Source: Leifsonia shinshuensis
GTDB lineage: Bacteria; Actinomycetota; Actinomycetes; Actinomycetales; Microbacteriaceae
Assembly (NCBI RefSeq): GCF_022606355.1
Contig: NZ_JAHHZQ010000004.1
Span: 434,001-498,000 of the forward strand
Direction: 5' to 3'
Length of the DNA stretch: 64,000 bases
The notes below the pieces were generated by a model. It was not told where the DNA came from, ran no database searches, and saw only the letters and a program-made list of their open reading frames with translations. The position numbers and the translations under genes are program-made. Positions 32,223-41,199 of this stretch are shown here, piece after piece; within the stretch, counting starts at the first letter, position 1, and the number at the start of each line of letters is the position of its first letter.

Positions 32223-33343
32223 ACCCGATCCAGCAGCACCGCGACCTCCAGATGCCCCGTCTGCGGGAACATGTCGAGAACCCGCCCGGTGCGGATGCGG
32301 TACGACGGCATGCGGGCGAGGTCGTGCGACAGGCTGTTCGGGTTGCAGCTGGAGTACACGACGTTCGGGATGCCGGAGCCTTCGAGCCATCCCGATAGGT
32401 CCGCGCCGATCCCGCGTCGCGGCGGGTTCACGATGACCAGGTCTGGCGTCGTCTTCGCCCGGAGCGCGAACGCTGTCGCGTCTCCTGCACGGAACGCCAC
32501 GTGCGGCAGCCCGGCGGCCGCCGCCGTCGCGCGGGCACTGCGCACCGCCTCCGTACTGGTCTCGACCCCGACGACGCGCCGCCTGGGCGCCGCCACGTTG
32601 AGCGCGAAGCCGCCGACGCCGCAGTAGAGGTCCCACACGCTCGCCGGCGACACCGCGTCCACCCACTCGGTCACCTGCTCGTAGAGGCTCTCGGCGACGG
32701 CGGTGTTCGTCTGGAAGAAGCTCTGCGGACGCAACCGCAGCGGGACGCCGCCGACGCGCATGACGAGGGACGACTGCGCGGTCAGCACGATCTCGGTGTC
32801 GCCTTCGACGACCGCCTTGTGCTCCGGCTGGAGGTTCGCCGTCACGACGACGGCGTTCGGCAGTGCCGCGAGCAGCTCGTCGAGCCTGGCACGGATGCGA
32901 TCGACGCCGGCGCGGGTCCGCACGACGAACCGCACCATCAGCTCGTCGTCGGGGGAGTGCGTCACCAGGACGTACTTGAGCTCGCCGCGCCGGTCCGGGA
33001 CGCTGTACGGCTCGAGCCGGCTGCGGGTGACGAAGGCCGCGAGCACCGGGAGTGCTGCCCGCACTCCGGGCGCGCAGATGCCGCATTCGCGCAGGTCGAC
33101 GCCACGGCCCGCCTCGTCGAGGATGCCGATTGTCGGCGCGTCCACGGTGCCCGAGACGACCATCTTGGCCTTGTTGCGGTAGCCGGACTCGGCGCTGGCC
33201 ACCGGCGGCAGCCAGATCGCGTCACCGTAGGGCGCGAGGAGGTCTCGCGCGTGGCCGTCCTTGCGGGCCAGCTGCTCGCCGTACGGGACGCCCATCAGCG
33301 TGCACGAGCGGCATACGCCGGCGTCGAAGTACGAGCAGTCCAT
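32219..33343 (-). CDS. rlmC: 23S rRNA m5U methyltransferase, RlmC type
   Basis: A 374-residue SAM-dependent methyltransferase making 5-methyluridine in 23S rRNA. The iron-sulfur cysteines are C3, C11 and C14 (MDCSYFDAGVCRSC) and the one in ECGIC, an arrangement matching RlmC, without the TRAM domain found in RlmD. The SAM motif is VWDLYCGVGGFALN, and the catalytic cysteine is in SSCNPNSLSHD. ATG 33343 is chosen because the cysteine motif starts there. Upstream in-frame codons (to 33409) read into the AT-rich fru control region. Confidence 0.92.
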   Translation of the reverse strand: MDCSYFDAGVCRSCTLMGVPYGEQLARKDGHARDLLAPYGDAIWLPPVASAESGYRNKAKMVVSGTVDAPTIGILDEAGRGVDLRECGICAPGVRAALPVLAAFVTRSRLEPYSVPDRRGELKYVLVTHSPDDELMVRFVVRTRAGVDRIRARLDELLAALPNAVVVTANLQPEHKAVVEGDTEIVLTAQSSLVMRVGGVPLRLRPQSFFQTNTAVAESLYEQVTEWVDAVSPASVWDLYCGVGGFALNVAAPRRRVVGVETSTEAVRSARATAAAAGLPHVAFRAGDATAFALRAKTTPDLVIVNPPRRGIGADLSGWLEGSGIPNVVYSSCNPNSLSHDLARMPSYRIRTGRVLDMFPQTGHLEVAVLLDRV

Positions 33344-33390
33344 TCCGCGAACGATTGTACGTGGCCGCCACGATCGGCGCAGGAGACGGA

Positions 33391-33446
33391 GAATCACACA
33401 GAAAGCCACAGAGAAGATATTGATCTCTGTTGATTCATGTTGTACT
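33391..33446. promoter_or_regulatory. fru operon control region
   Basis: An AT-rich stretch with nested inverted repeats precedes the DeoR-type gene: ACAGAGA (33408-33414) with TCTCTGT (33424-33430), and GAATCA (33391-33396) with TGATTC (33431-33436). DeoR-family fructose repressors usually bind inverted repeats in their own promoter, so this is the likely operator. Confidence 0.5.
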
Positions 33447-33473
33447 GTGTTGGAAATCCAAAGGAGGCGGCAG

Positions 33474-34259
33474 GTGTATGCAATGGAGCGTCAGGAGCTG
33501 ATCGAGCGGCTCCTCCTCGAAGAGGGCCGCGTCGCCGTGATCGATCTCGCCGAGCGTTTCGGCGTCACCACGGAGACCGTGCGCCGCGATCTCGACGCGC
33601 TCGAGCTCTCCGGCGCGCTGCGCCGGGTGCACGGCGGCGCTGTCGCCATCGACCGCGCGAGCACCGCGGAGGCCTCCGTGATCGAGCGCAGCGGGCTGCG
33701 CGCCGACACCAAGCTGCGCATCGCCGCCCGGGCCCTCGACGCGCTCGGGGACGGTTTCCGCGGTTCCCTCTACCTCGATGCGGGCACGACCACGGGCGCC
33801 GTCGCCCAGCTGCTCCCGGCTCGGCTCTCGGCCAGCGGGGGAGAGGCGGAGGTCGTCACCCACTCGCTCACCCTCGCGCCCGCGCTCGCTGCGGCCGACC
33901 GGGTGTCGCTGACCGTCGTCGGCGGCCGCATCCGCGGTGTCACGGCGGCGGCGGTCGGCGCCTCGACCGTCCGCGCGATCCAGTCGTTGCGGCCCGACAT
34001 CGTCTTCGTCGGCGTCAACGGTGTCTCCGCCGGCTTCGGCCTGAGCACTCCCGACCCGGAGGAGTCCGCGGTCAAGGAGGCCATCGTCCGGGCGGCGCGG
34101 CGCGTGATCGTCCTCGCCGACGCGTCCAAGTTCCAGCAGGAGTCGCTGGTCTCGTTCGCCGCGCTCGACGCGGTGGACGTGCTCGTGACCGACCGCGCAC
34201 CGGAGGGCGAGCTCGCCGACGCGCTGACAGCTGCGGGTGTGGAGGTGTGGTCGGCATGA
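33474..34259 (+). CDS. DeoR-family fructose operon repressor
   Basis: A 261-residue DeoR-type regulator: an N-terminal HTH (RVAVIDLAERFGVTTETVRR, DLDALELSGALRRVHGG) followed by the sugar-phosphate sensor domain with LYLDAGTTTGAVAQ, VVGGRIRGVTAAAVG and DIVFVGVNGVS. It is placed first in the fructose operon, so it likely controls fruK and fruA with fructose-1-phosphate as effector. GTG 33474 lies 6 bases after AAGGAGG. ATG 33483 in the same frame is further from the site. Its stop overlaps the fruK ATG (ATGA). Confidence 0.9.
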   Translation: MYAMERQELIERLLLEEGRVAVIDLAERFGVTTETVRRDLDALELSGALRRVHGGAVAIDRASTAEASVIERSGLRADTKLRIAARALDALGDGFRGSLYLDAGTTTGAVAQLLPARLSASGGEAEVVTHSLTLAPALAAADRVSLTVVGGRIRGVTAAAVGASTVRAIQSLRPDIVFVGVNGVSAGFGLSTPDPEESAVKEAIVRAARRVIVLADASKFQQESLVSFAALDAVDVLVTDRAPEGELADALTAAGVEVWSA

Positions 34260-35203
34260 TCGTCACCCTCACCGCCAACCCTTCGCTCGACCGCGCCGTG
34301 ACGCTGAGCGCGCCGCTCCGACCCGGCGAGGTGCAGTCGGCCGCGTCCTCGCGCGAGGACGCCGGCGGCAAGGGGATCAACGTGGCACGCGTCGCCGCCG
34401 CGGCCGGCGTGCCCGCCCTCGCGGTCCTCCCGCTGGCCGCCGACGACCCGTTCGGCGTCGTACTGCACTCGGTGGAGCTCCCCATCCGACCCGTTCCGAT
34501 CCGCGGCCATGCCCGAGCGAACCTGACGATCACCGACCCCGTCGGCGTCACGACCAAGCTCAACCTGCCCGGTGCCGCCCTGGACACCTCGGACGCGCAG
34601 CTGCTGGTGGCGGCCGTCGTCGACGCGTGCGCCGGCGCGGGCTGGCTGGTGCTCGCGGGCTCGCTGCCCCCCGGCGTCGGCGACGACTTCTACGTGACGG
34701 TCATCCGTGCCGTGCGCGAACACTGGGGCGACGCAGCTCCCCGGATCGCGGTCGACACCTCGGGGGAGGCGCTGCGCGCGGCCGTGTCCGAGGCGCGGCC
34801 CGACCTGATCAAACCCAACGAGGACGAGCTCGCGGAGCTCACGGGCGCCACGTTCGACCCCGACGAGCTCCCCTCGGCGGCGCTTGCCATGGCAGGGACG
34901 CTCGTACCCGAGCGCGTCGGTTCCGCCCTCGTGACGCTCGGAGCCCTCGGCTCCGTGCTGGTGACCCCCGACGGCGGCTTCGTCGCCGCCGCCCCCCGCA
35001 TCCGTGTGCAGAGCACCGTCGGCGCCGGCGACAGCGCCCTCGCCGGCTATCTGCTGGCGGACCTCGCGGGGGCGACCCCGCCCGAACGGCTCGCGCACGC
35101 GATCCGCTACGGGTCCGCCGCCGCGGCACTGCCCGGCACCCAGGCGCCCCGACCGGCCGACCTGTTCGCCGGCGACCTCCCCGTCGCCGCGCTCCATCCC
35201 TGA
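34256..35203 (+). CDS. fruK: 1-phosphofructokinase
   Basis: A 315-residue PfkB-family kinase that converts fructose-1-phosphate to fructose-1,6-bisphosphate. The substrate motif AGGKGINVARVAAAAG is near the N-terminus, LVLAGSLPPGV and DLIKPNEDELAELTG lie in the middle, and the anion hole with catalytic aspartate is TVGAGDSALAGYL. It is translationally coupled to the repressor upstream. Its product enters glycolysis, and its substrate is delivered by FruA encoded 40 bases downstream. Confidence 0.94.
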   Translation: MIVTLTANPSLDRAVTLSAPLRPGEVQSAASSREDAGGKGINVARVAAAAGVPALAVLPLAADDPFGVVLHSVELPIRPVPIRGHARANLTITDPVGVTTKLNLPGAALDTSDAQLLVAAVVDACAGAGWLVLAGSLPPGVGDDFYVTVIRAVREHWGDAAPRIAVDTSGEALRAAVSEARPDLIKPNEDELAELTGATFDPDELPSAALAMAGTLVPERVGSALVTLGALGSVLVTPDGGFVAAAPRIRVQSTVGAGDSALAGYLLADLAGATPPERLAHAIRYGSAAAALPGTQAPRPADLFAGDLPVAALHP

Positions 35204-35242
35204 GCCCCGTCTCGACTCCGCACAGACACACTGGAGGAAACC

Positions 35243-37357
35243 GTGTCACTGAAGACCATCACTCCCGAGCTCGTGAGCCTCGCTCCCGGCTCCGTCGGCG
35301 ACAAGAGCGCCGTCATCCGCGAACTCGCCGCCCGCGTCGTCGCGCAGGGGCGCGCCACCGACGCGGAGGCGCTCTACGCCGATGCCTGGGCGCGTGAGCA
35401 GAAGGACGAGACCGGCCTGCCCGGCGGTATCGCCATCCCGCACGCGAAGAGCCCGTCCGTCACCGTCCCGACCCTCGCGTTCGCCCGGCTGGAGCCGGGC
35501 GTCGACTTCGGCGCCCCTGACGGGCCCGCCGACCTGGTGTTCCTGATCGCGGCGCCCGCCGACGCGGCGGAGGCCCACCTCGCCGTGCTGTCCAAGCTCG
35601 CCAGGAGCCTGATGACCGAGGAGTTCACCTCCGGTCTGAGGGCGGCGCAGCGGCCGGAGGACGTGGTCGCGCTCGTAGACGAGGCCATCGGGGAGGGCGA
35701 AGGTTCGAGCGGGGCGTTCGTAGCATCAGCGGTGTCGGCAGCATCAGCCGGGTCGGGCGCGCTCGCCCCAGCGCCGGTCGGGACTGCCGCCGACGGCTTC
35801 CGCATCGACGGCCGTCCGGCCCGGATCGTCGCGGTCACCTCCTGCGCGACCGGCATCGCGCACACCTTCATGGCCGCCGACGCGCTCACCGCCGCCGGGC
35901 CGAGGAACGGTGTCGACCTCGTCGTCGAACCCCAGGGGTCGAGCGGCTACCAGGCTCTGCCGCAGAGCGTGATCGACGCGGCCGACGCGGTCATCTTCGC
36001 GAACGACGTCGACGTGCGCGAGGAGGCGCGTTTCGCGGGCAAGCCCGTGGTGCGCTCCACCGTCAAGCGCGGCATCGAGCAGCCCGATCAGCTCATCGCC
36101 GAGGCGGTCGCCGTCGCGGCGGACCCGAACGGCGCCCGCGTGAGCTCGTCCGGCGCATCCGTCTCGACCGCTCCCGCCGAGACGCTCTCCTGGGGCGCCA
36201 ACCTCAAGCGGATCCTGCTCACCGGCGTCAGCTACATGATCCCGTTCGTCGCCGGCGGCGGCCTCCTCATCGCCATCAGCTTCCTGCCGTTCCTCGGCGG
36301 GTACGGCATCGCCCTCGCCCATGGCGACTCGGGCATGAACAACGCCGTCTACACGCTGACCCACTACGCGATCTGGAACCTCCCTCCGGAGGGGCTGGGC
36401 TACTACCTGGGCGCCATCGCCTTCGAGATCGGGAGCGTGAGCCTCGGCTTCCTCGTTCCCGCGCTGGCCGGCTACATCGCGTTCGCCATCGCCGACCGGC
36501 CCGGCATCGCTCCGGGGTTCGTCGCCGGTGCGATCGCGGTCTTCATGAACGCCGGCTTCCTCGGCGGTCTGATCGGCGGTCTGCTCGCGGGCTACGCGGC
36601 CTGGCTCATCGGCCGGCCCGCCGTGCCGCGCTGGCTGCGCGGCCTGATGCCCGTCGTGATCATCCCGCTCGGCGCATCGATCATCGCCTCGGGCTTGATG
36701 CTGCTCATCCTCGGCGCCCCGATCGCGTGGCTGATGACCCAGCTGACCGGCTTCCTGAACGGACTCTCCGGCGCCGGCGCCGTCTTCCTCGGGATCATCC
36801 TCGGCCTGATGATGTGCTTCGACCTCGGCGGCCCCGTCAACAAGGTGGCGTACGCCTTCGCGGTCGCCGGCCTGGCGCAGCAGACGGACGCGAGCTTCCA
36901 CATCATGGCCGCGGTGATGGTCGCCGGCATGGTGCCCCCGCTCGGGATGGCGCTGGCCTCCACCGTGCTCTATCGCCGCGGCTTCACGCAGGTCGAGCGG
37001 GAGAACGGAGCGGCCGCCTGGCTGCTGGGCGCCTCCTTCATCTCGGAGGGGGCGATCCCCTTCGCCGCGGCCGACCCGCTGCGGGTGATCCCGGCCAACC
37101 TGGTGGGCGGCGCGGTCGCCGGAGGCCTCGCGATGGCCTTCGAGGTGAGTTCTCGGGCGCCGCACGGCGGTATCTTCGTCTTCTTCGCCATCGACCCGAT
37201 CTGGGGCTTCGTGGTCGCTCTCGCGGCCGGCACGCTCGTCACCGCCCTGCTGGTCGTCGGCCTGAAGCGGTTCACGGCCCCGCGTCGCACGGCGCCCGTG
37301 GCCGAGTCCGCCGATCAGCCCGCAGACCAGCCCGTCGCGGCGACCGTCGCCGCGTGA
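35243..37357 (+). CDS. fruA: PTS fructose transporter, IIABC fused
   Basis: A 704-residue fructose permease with the domain order IIA-IIB-IIC. IIA spans about residues 5-150 with phosphorylated H67 in GGIAIPHAKS. An Ala/Ser-rich linker follows, then IIB (about 193-290) with C201 in AVTSCATGIAHTFMAADAL, then the membrane IIC domain (about 315-685) with GVSYMIPFVAGGGLL, GFVAGAIAVFMNAGFLGG and SEGAIPFAAADP. The protein takes phosphate from HPr and releases fructose-1-phosphate inside the cell. GTG 35243 has GGAGG upstream. ptsH follows after 29 bases. Confidence 0.95.
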   Translation: MSLKTITPELVSLAPGSVGDKSAVIRELAARVVAQGRATDAEALYADAWAREQKDETGLPGGIAIPHAKSPSVTVPTLAFARLEPGVDFGAPDGPADLVFLIAAPADAAEAHLAVLSKLARSLMTEEFTSGLRAAQRPEDVVALVDEAIGEGEGSSGAFVASAVSAASAGSGALAPAPVGTAADGFRIDGRPARIVAVTSCATGIAHTFMAADALTAAGPRNGVDLVVEPQGSSGYQALPQSVIDAADAVIFANDVDVREEARFAGKPVVRSTVKRGIEQPDQLIAEAVAVAADPNGARVSSSGASVSTAPAETLSWGANLKRILLTGVSYMIPFVAGGGLLIAISFLPFLGGYGIALAHGDSGMNNAVYTLTHYAIWNLPPEGLGYYLGAIAFEIGSVSLGFLVPALAGYIAFAIADRPGIAPGFVAGAIAVFMNAGFLGGLIGGLLAGYAAWLIGRPAVPRWLRGLMPVVIIPLGASIIASGLMLLILGAPIAWLMTQLTGFLNGLSGAGAVFLGIILGLMMCFDLGGPVNKVAYAFAVAGLAQQTDASFHIMAAVMVAGMVPPLGMALASTVLYRRGFTQVERENGAAAWLLGASFISEGAIPFAAADPLRVIPANLVGGAVAGGLAMAFEVSSRAPHGGIFVFFAIDPIWGFVVALAAGTLVTALLVVGLKRFTAPRRTAPVAESADQPADQPVAATVAA

Positions 37358-37386
37358 CGTCCGCCGCTTTCGAGAAGGAGAGATCG

Positions 37387-37656
37387 ATGACCGAACGTAC
37401 CGCCACCGTCGCCAGCAGTTCCGGCCTCCACGCCCGCCCCGCGAAGCTCTTCGTGCAGGCCGTGCAGGAGAAGGGCATCCCCGTGACCATCGCGGTCGGC
37501 GACGGACCGCAGTCGAACGCAGGCAGCATCCTGTCGCTGATGGGCTTGGCCGCGGGCAAGGGCACAGTCGTGACCCTGCGGTCGGAGGCGCCGGGCGCCG
37601 ATGCCGCCCTCGACGAGCTGGTGGCGCTGCTCGAGACGGACCTCGACGCCGAATAG
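37387..37656 (+). CDS. ptsH: PTS phosphocarrier HPr
   Basis: An 89-residue HPr. H15 in SSGLHARPAKLF accepts phosphate from enzyme I and passes it to FruA. The region PQSNAGSILSLMGL carries a serine (S47) at about the place of the regulatory serine-46, but whether HPr kinase exists in this organism is unknown. ATG 37387 has AAGGAGAG upstream. Enzyme I is not in the window. A strong terminator closes the operon. Confidence 0.95.
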   Translation: MTERTATVASSSGLHARPAKLFVQAVQEKGIPVTIAVGDGPQSNAGSILSLMGLAAGKGTVVTLRSEAPGADAALDELVALLETDLDAE

Positions 37657-37671
37657 CCGGCCCGAGCACGA

Positions 37672-37703
37672 AAGAAGCCCTCTCCGTAAGGAGGGGGCTT
37701 CTT
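37672..37703 (+). terminator. Terminator of the fru operon
   Basis: Arms AAGAAGCCCTCTCC and GGAGGGGGCTTCTT pair along 14 bases with one T-G pair around a 4-base loop, followed by CTGCGTT. It begins 15 bases after the ptsH stop and could also end transcripts coming from the tRNA side. Confidence 0.85.
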
Positions 37704-37724
37704 CTGCGTTAGCGGAGCTACAGT

Positions 37725-37796
37725 GCCCCCAGTAGGATTTGAACCTACGGCCTTCTGCTCCGGAGGCAGACGCTCTATCCCCTGAGCTATGGGGGC
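37725..37796 (-). tRNA. tRNA-Arg, anticodon CCG
   Basis: A 72-base cloverleaf on the minus strand with 7-bp acceptor stem GCCCCCA/TGGGGGC, D-arm GCTC...GAGC, anticodon stem TCTGC/GCAGA around loop CTCCGGA (anticodon CCG, reading CGG) and T-arm GTAGG TTCAAAT CCTAC. CCA is not encoded. The neighbouring argS encodes the enzyme that charges it. Confidence 0.97.
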
Positions 37797-37835
37797 CAGG
37801 AGTGCCCGTCCAGGCTAGCAGCTTTTCGAGGGGCG

Positions 37836-38447
37836 TCAGTTCGTCGGCAGGTTGCCCAGGACGCTCTGCATGAGTGGTGCCGCATCTCCCGGCTCGAAGA
37901 ACGCGGTCGACTCTGCGACGATCCAGTACGGGCCGCGGAAGATCTGCACCTGGCCGGTGTCGCCCGCCTTGAAGTAGCCCTCGACCTGCGGAGGGGTGCC
38001 GTAGGTGGGAACGGGCTGGGCCGCCGTGATGGCGGCGTTCTTGAGGCTCTCCAGCTGGTCGGCGGGGGGATGCGCGACCGCGATCTGCACGACATCGCCG
38101 CTGGTCTGGTTCTGCCAGGCGCACGTGACGCCCTTCCAGTCGGCGATCTGCTTCTCGAGGCTGCCGGCCTTGGGTGCATAGCCCGGGTCCGCCGAGAAGT
38201 TGGGGTTGTACGCGTAGAGCTGGTCGGCGGTGACGACCTGGTCGCAGGTGAGGGTGACGGGCGTCGGCGGCAGGGTCGGGGTCGGGGTCGGCGTCGCCGC
38301 CGGGGTGTTCGAGGCCGCGGCGCCGCCGGCGGTCGCCGAGGCGGAGGGCGTGGAGGCGGGTTTGGCCGTCGGCGTGCAGCCCACGAGCGTGACGGCCGCG
38401 GCGGCGATCGCGAGCGCGGCGAGGGTCCGGGCGGTGTGCTGCTGCAT
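37836..38447 (-). CDS. Hypothetical lipoprotein next to argS
   Basis: A 203-residue lipoprotein. The signal peptide ends in LVGC with C24 lipidated. A Ser/Ala/Thr/Pro-rich spacer up to about residue 62 ([11 protein letters not shown]) is followed by a globular domain with two cysteines (LTCDQVV and VTCAWQNQ) that could form a disulfide, and [20 protein letters not shown]. It looks like an actinobacterial envelope lipoprotein of unknown role, found divergently from argS. The ATG at 38447 is the only sensible start before the signal peptide. Confidence 0.83.
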   Translation of the reverse strand: MQQHTARTLAALAIAAAAVTLVGCTPTAKPASTPSASATAGGAAASNTPAATPTPTPTLPPTPVTLTCDQVVTADQLYAYNPNFSADPGYAPKAGSLEKQIADWKGVTCAWQNQTSGDVVQIAVAHPPADQLESLKNAAITAAQPVPTYGTPPQVEGYFKAGDTGQVQIFRGPYWIVAESTAFFEPGDAAPLMQSVLGNLPTN

Positions 38448-38533
38448 GCTGGAGTGCGTCTTCCGTATCGTCCTGCGGGCGTGTCGAGTCGCACCCTATC
38501 AAGCGTTGCGACGGGTTGCCCGTCAGTCCTTAG

Positions 38534-38539
38534 TAGAAT
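38534..38539 (+). promoter_or_regulatory. Candidate -10 box of argS
   Basis: TAGAAT is a good TANNNT match ending 8 bases before ATG 38548. Transcription would start about 2 bases upstream of the codon, giving a nearly leaderless mRNA. No Shine-Dalgarno is present. Confidence 0.5.
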
Positions 38540-38547
38540 CGTTCGTC

Positions 38548-40251
38548 ATGACCCCCGCTGATCTCTCCGCCTCCCTGCTCGCCATCGTGACGACCGTGGT
38601 GGACCGGCGACGCGAGGGCCGCGACGACATCGCAGACCTGGCCATCACGGTCGACGACATCCCGCTGGAGCGGCCGAAGAACCGCGAGCACGGCGACTGG
38701 TCGTCGAACGTCGCGATGCGGCTCGCCAAGCGTGTCGGCGCCAACCCGCGCGAGCTGGCCGGCGAGATCGCGGAGGCCGCTGCCGGTATCGACGGAGTCG
38801 CCTCCGCCGAGGTCGCGGGCCCCGGGTTCATCAACTTCCGGCTGGACGCCGCCGCTGCCGGGCAGCTGGCCAAGACGATCGTGGAGGCCGGCGACGCGTA
38901 CGGCCGCAGCGACCTCTACGACGGCCTGCTCGTCAACCTGGAGTTCGTCTCCGCCAACCCCACCGGCCCCATCCACCTGGGCGGCGCGCGCTGGGCCGCC
39001 GTCGGTGACAGCCTCGCGCGCATCCTCCAGGCGGCGGGCGCCGACGTGACGCGCGAGTACTACTTCAACGACCACGGCTCGCAGATCGACCGGTTCGCGC
39101 GCAGCCTGCTGGCCGCCTACCTGGGCGAGGCCACTCCGGAGGACGGCTACGGTGGCGCCTACATCGGCGAGATCGCCGCCGAGGTCGCCACGCGTGCCGC
39201 TGCCGACCCGCAGATCGGCGACCTGGCCGCGCTGCCGCGCGAGCAGCAGCAGGAGGTCTTCCGCCGTCTCGGCACCGGCCTGATGTTCCAGGAGATCAAG
39301 GACCGTCTGCACTCGTTCGGCGTCGACTTCGACGTCTACTTCCACGAGGACTCGCTGCACGAGTCCGGTGCGGTGGAGCGGGCGATCGAGCGCCTCCGCG
39401 AGCAGGGCCACATCTTCGAGGAAGACGGCGCGATCTGGCTGCGCACCACCACCTTCGGCGACGACCGAGACCGGGTCGTCGTGCGCTCCAACGGCGAGCC
39501 CGCCTACATCTCCGGCGACCTCGGCTACTACCTCGACAAGCGCGAGCGCGGCTTCGAGCAGAACATCATCATGCTCGGCGCCGACCACCACGGCTACATC
39601 GGCCGCATGATGGCGATGGTGGAGGCGTTCGGCGACGTGCCGAACGAGAACCTGCAGATCCTCATCGGCCAGATGGTCAATCTGGTCAAGGACGGCGAGC
39701 CCGTCAAGATGTCCAAGCGCGCCGGCACCATCGTGACGCTCGATGACCTCGTCGACGTCGTCGGCGTCGACGCCGCCCGCTACTCGCTGGTGCGCTCGTC
39801 CACCGACTCGCAGCTCGACATCGACCTCGACCTGCTCACCAAGCGCAGCAACGAGAACCCCGTCTACTACGTGCAGTACGCGCATGCCCGCACGCGCTCC
39901 GTCGCCGCCAACGCGGCCAAGTCGGGCGTCGACCGCAGTGTGTTCAAGCCCGAACTGCTCACCCACGAGACCGAGAGCGCGCTGCTCGGCGGCCTCCAGG
40001 AGTTCCCTCGCGTCATCGCGCAGGCGGCGGAGCTGCGGGAGCCGCACCGCGTCGCCCGCTACATCGAGGAGGTCGCCGGGCTGTACCACGCCTGGTACGC
40101 CGTGCGCGATGGCTCGACCCGCGTTCTCCCGCACGGAGACGAGCCGATCACCGACGCGCACCGCACGCGCCTCTGGCTGAACGACGCGACCGGCCAGGTG
40201 GTCCGGAACGGACTCGCCCTGGTGGGGGTGTCCGCTCCGGAGCGGATGTGA
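38548..40251 (+). CDS. argS: Arginyl-tRNA synthetase
   Basis: A 567-residue class I aminoacyl-tRNA synthetase that charges tRNA-Arg. The N-terminal Add-1 domain is followed by the HIGH-like signature [18 protein letters not shown] (HLGG at 143-146), the KMSKS-like motif VKMSKRAGT and the DALR anticodon-binding C-terminus. ATG 38548 fits the -10 box upstream. The next gene starts 4 bases after the stop, so argS heads the conserved argS-lysA-hom-thr block of actinobacteria. Confidence 0.97.
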   Translation: MTPADLSASLLAIVTTVVDRRREGRDDIADLAITVDDIPLERPKNREHGDWSSNVAMRLAKRVGANPRELAGEIAEAAAGIDGVASAEVAGPGFINFRLDAAAAGQLAKTIVEAGDAYGRSDLYDGLLVNLEFVSANPTGPIHLGGARWAAVGDSLARILQAAGADVTREYYFNDHGSQIDRFARSLLAAYLGEATPEDGYGGAYIGEIAAEVATRAAADPQIGDLAALPREQQQEVFRRLGTGLMFQEIKDRLHSFGVDFDVYFHEDSLHESGAVERAIERLREQGHIFEEDGAIWLRTTTFGDDRDRVVVRSNGEPAYISGDLGYYLDKRERGFEQNIIMLGADHHGYIGRMMAMVEAFGDVPNENLQILIGQMVNLVKDGEPVKMSKRAGTIVTLDDLVDVVGVDAARYSLVRSSTDSQLDIDLDLLTKRSNENPVYYVQYAHARTRSVAANAAKSGVDRSVFKPELLTHETESALLGGLQEFPRVIAQAAELREPHRVARYIEEVAGLYHAWYAVRDGSTRVLPHGDEPITDAHRTRLWLNDATGQVVRNGLALVGVSAPERM

Positions 40252-40255
40252 CGCG

Positions 40256-41062
40256 ATGAGCGATCAGCCCACCGAGGTCCTTCCCGACGAGTCGTCGCCC
40301 GCAGGCGGCGTACCGACGCGCGCCCGCCCGCGCTGGCTGAGGCCGCTCCTGTGGACGGTCGGCTCGGTCGTCGTCGTCCTCGTGCTCCTGGTCGTCGCCG
40401 ACCTCGTGACGCGCGCCGTCGTCGAGCAGCGCGTCGCAGCCGAGATCGAGAAGAATCTCCCGAGCTCGGTGAAAGCCGACGTGCAGGTGCACATCGGCGG
40501 GTTCTCGGTGCTCGGGCAGTTCGTGGGCGGCAGCTTCGAGAGCGTCGACATCGACGCCCCGCACGCGACGGTCGACGGCGCGCCGCTGAGCGCGTCCGTC
40601 CACGCGACCGGCGTGCCCGCCGACTTCAGCAAGCCGATCCAGTCGGCCACCGGCACCCTGAGCATCTCGCAGGCGTCGCTCAACAAGCTGGTCACGATCC
40701 CCGGCGCGAAGGGCGATATCACCCTGGGCGATGCCGTCATCGGGTACGACGGCACGATCGATCTGCTCGGCCTCCCCGTGGACTACACCGTCACGGCGAC
40801 CGCCGAGGCCGCTGGCGACACGGTGCTGCTCACTCCGGGCAAGGCGACCGTCTCGGCCGGATCCGGCAACGTCAACATCACCAAGCTCCTCCAGTCGCTC
40901 ACCTCGAACGGACCGTTCCCGGTGTGCGCGGCCCAGTACCTCCCCGCGGGCGTCAAGGTCACCGACATCACCGTAACGCCGGGGCACGCCACCGTGACGC
41001 TGAGCGCATCCGACTTCGTGATGAACGAGGAGTTCCTGCACAGCAAGGGCAGCTGCTCGTAA
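40256..41062 (+). CDS. LmeA/DUF2993-family phospholipid-binding protein
   Basis: A 268-residue protein with a short Pro/Arg-rich cytoplasmic N-terminus, one membrane helix at about 30-53 (LLWTVGSVVVVLVLLVVADL) and an extracytoplasmic DUF2993 domain (VEQRVAAEIEKNLP, GGSFESVDIDAPHATVDGAP, GNVNITKLLQSL). Mycobacterial LmeA is a periplasmic phospholipid-binding protein needed for lipomannan maturation. A similar envelope role is likely. It lies 4 bases behind argS. Confidence 0.87.
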   Translation: MSDQPTEVLPDESSPAGGVPTRARPRWLRPLLWTVGSVVVVLVLLVVADLVTRAVVEQRVAAEIEKNLPSSVKADVQVHIGGFSVLGQFVGGSFESVDIDAPHATVDGAPLSASVHATGVPADFSKPIQSATGTLSISQASLNKLVTIPGAKGDITLGDAVIGYDGTIDLLGLPVDYTVTATAEAAGDTVLLTPGKATVSAGSGNVNITKLLQSLTSNGPFPVCAAQYLPAGVKVTDITVTPGHATVTLSASDFVMNEEFLHSKGSCS

Positions 41063-41090
41063 CACGGCGAACCGCCTCTGGCGGCCTCGA

Positions 41091-41187
41091 TAGACTGCTT
41101 CTACTTCTCCACCGGCTTCAGGGGCCAATCCGGGTCCGCTCGCCAGAGAGAACCCCATCGACTGTACTCGTCAGTTTCTGTACTCGT
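41091..41187 (+). promoter_or_regulatory. Promoter/leader region of lysA with direct repeat
   Basis: TAGACT at 41091-41096 is a possible -10 box, giving a leader of about 95 bases. The decamer CTGTACTCGT occurs twice, at 41162-41171 and 41178-41187, immediately before the lysA ribosome site region. Neither a riboswitch fold nor a leader peptide could be recognised. Confidence 0.4.
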
Positions 41188-41199
41188 GAGGTTGTCCCC

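Noticed and set aside
41063-41199. Lysine riboswitch before lysA
   Set aside because: The leader is only about 95-137 bases and does not show the conserved cores of known lysine riboswitches.
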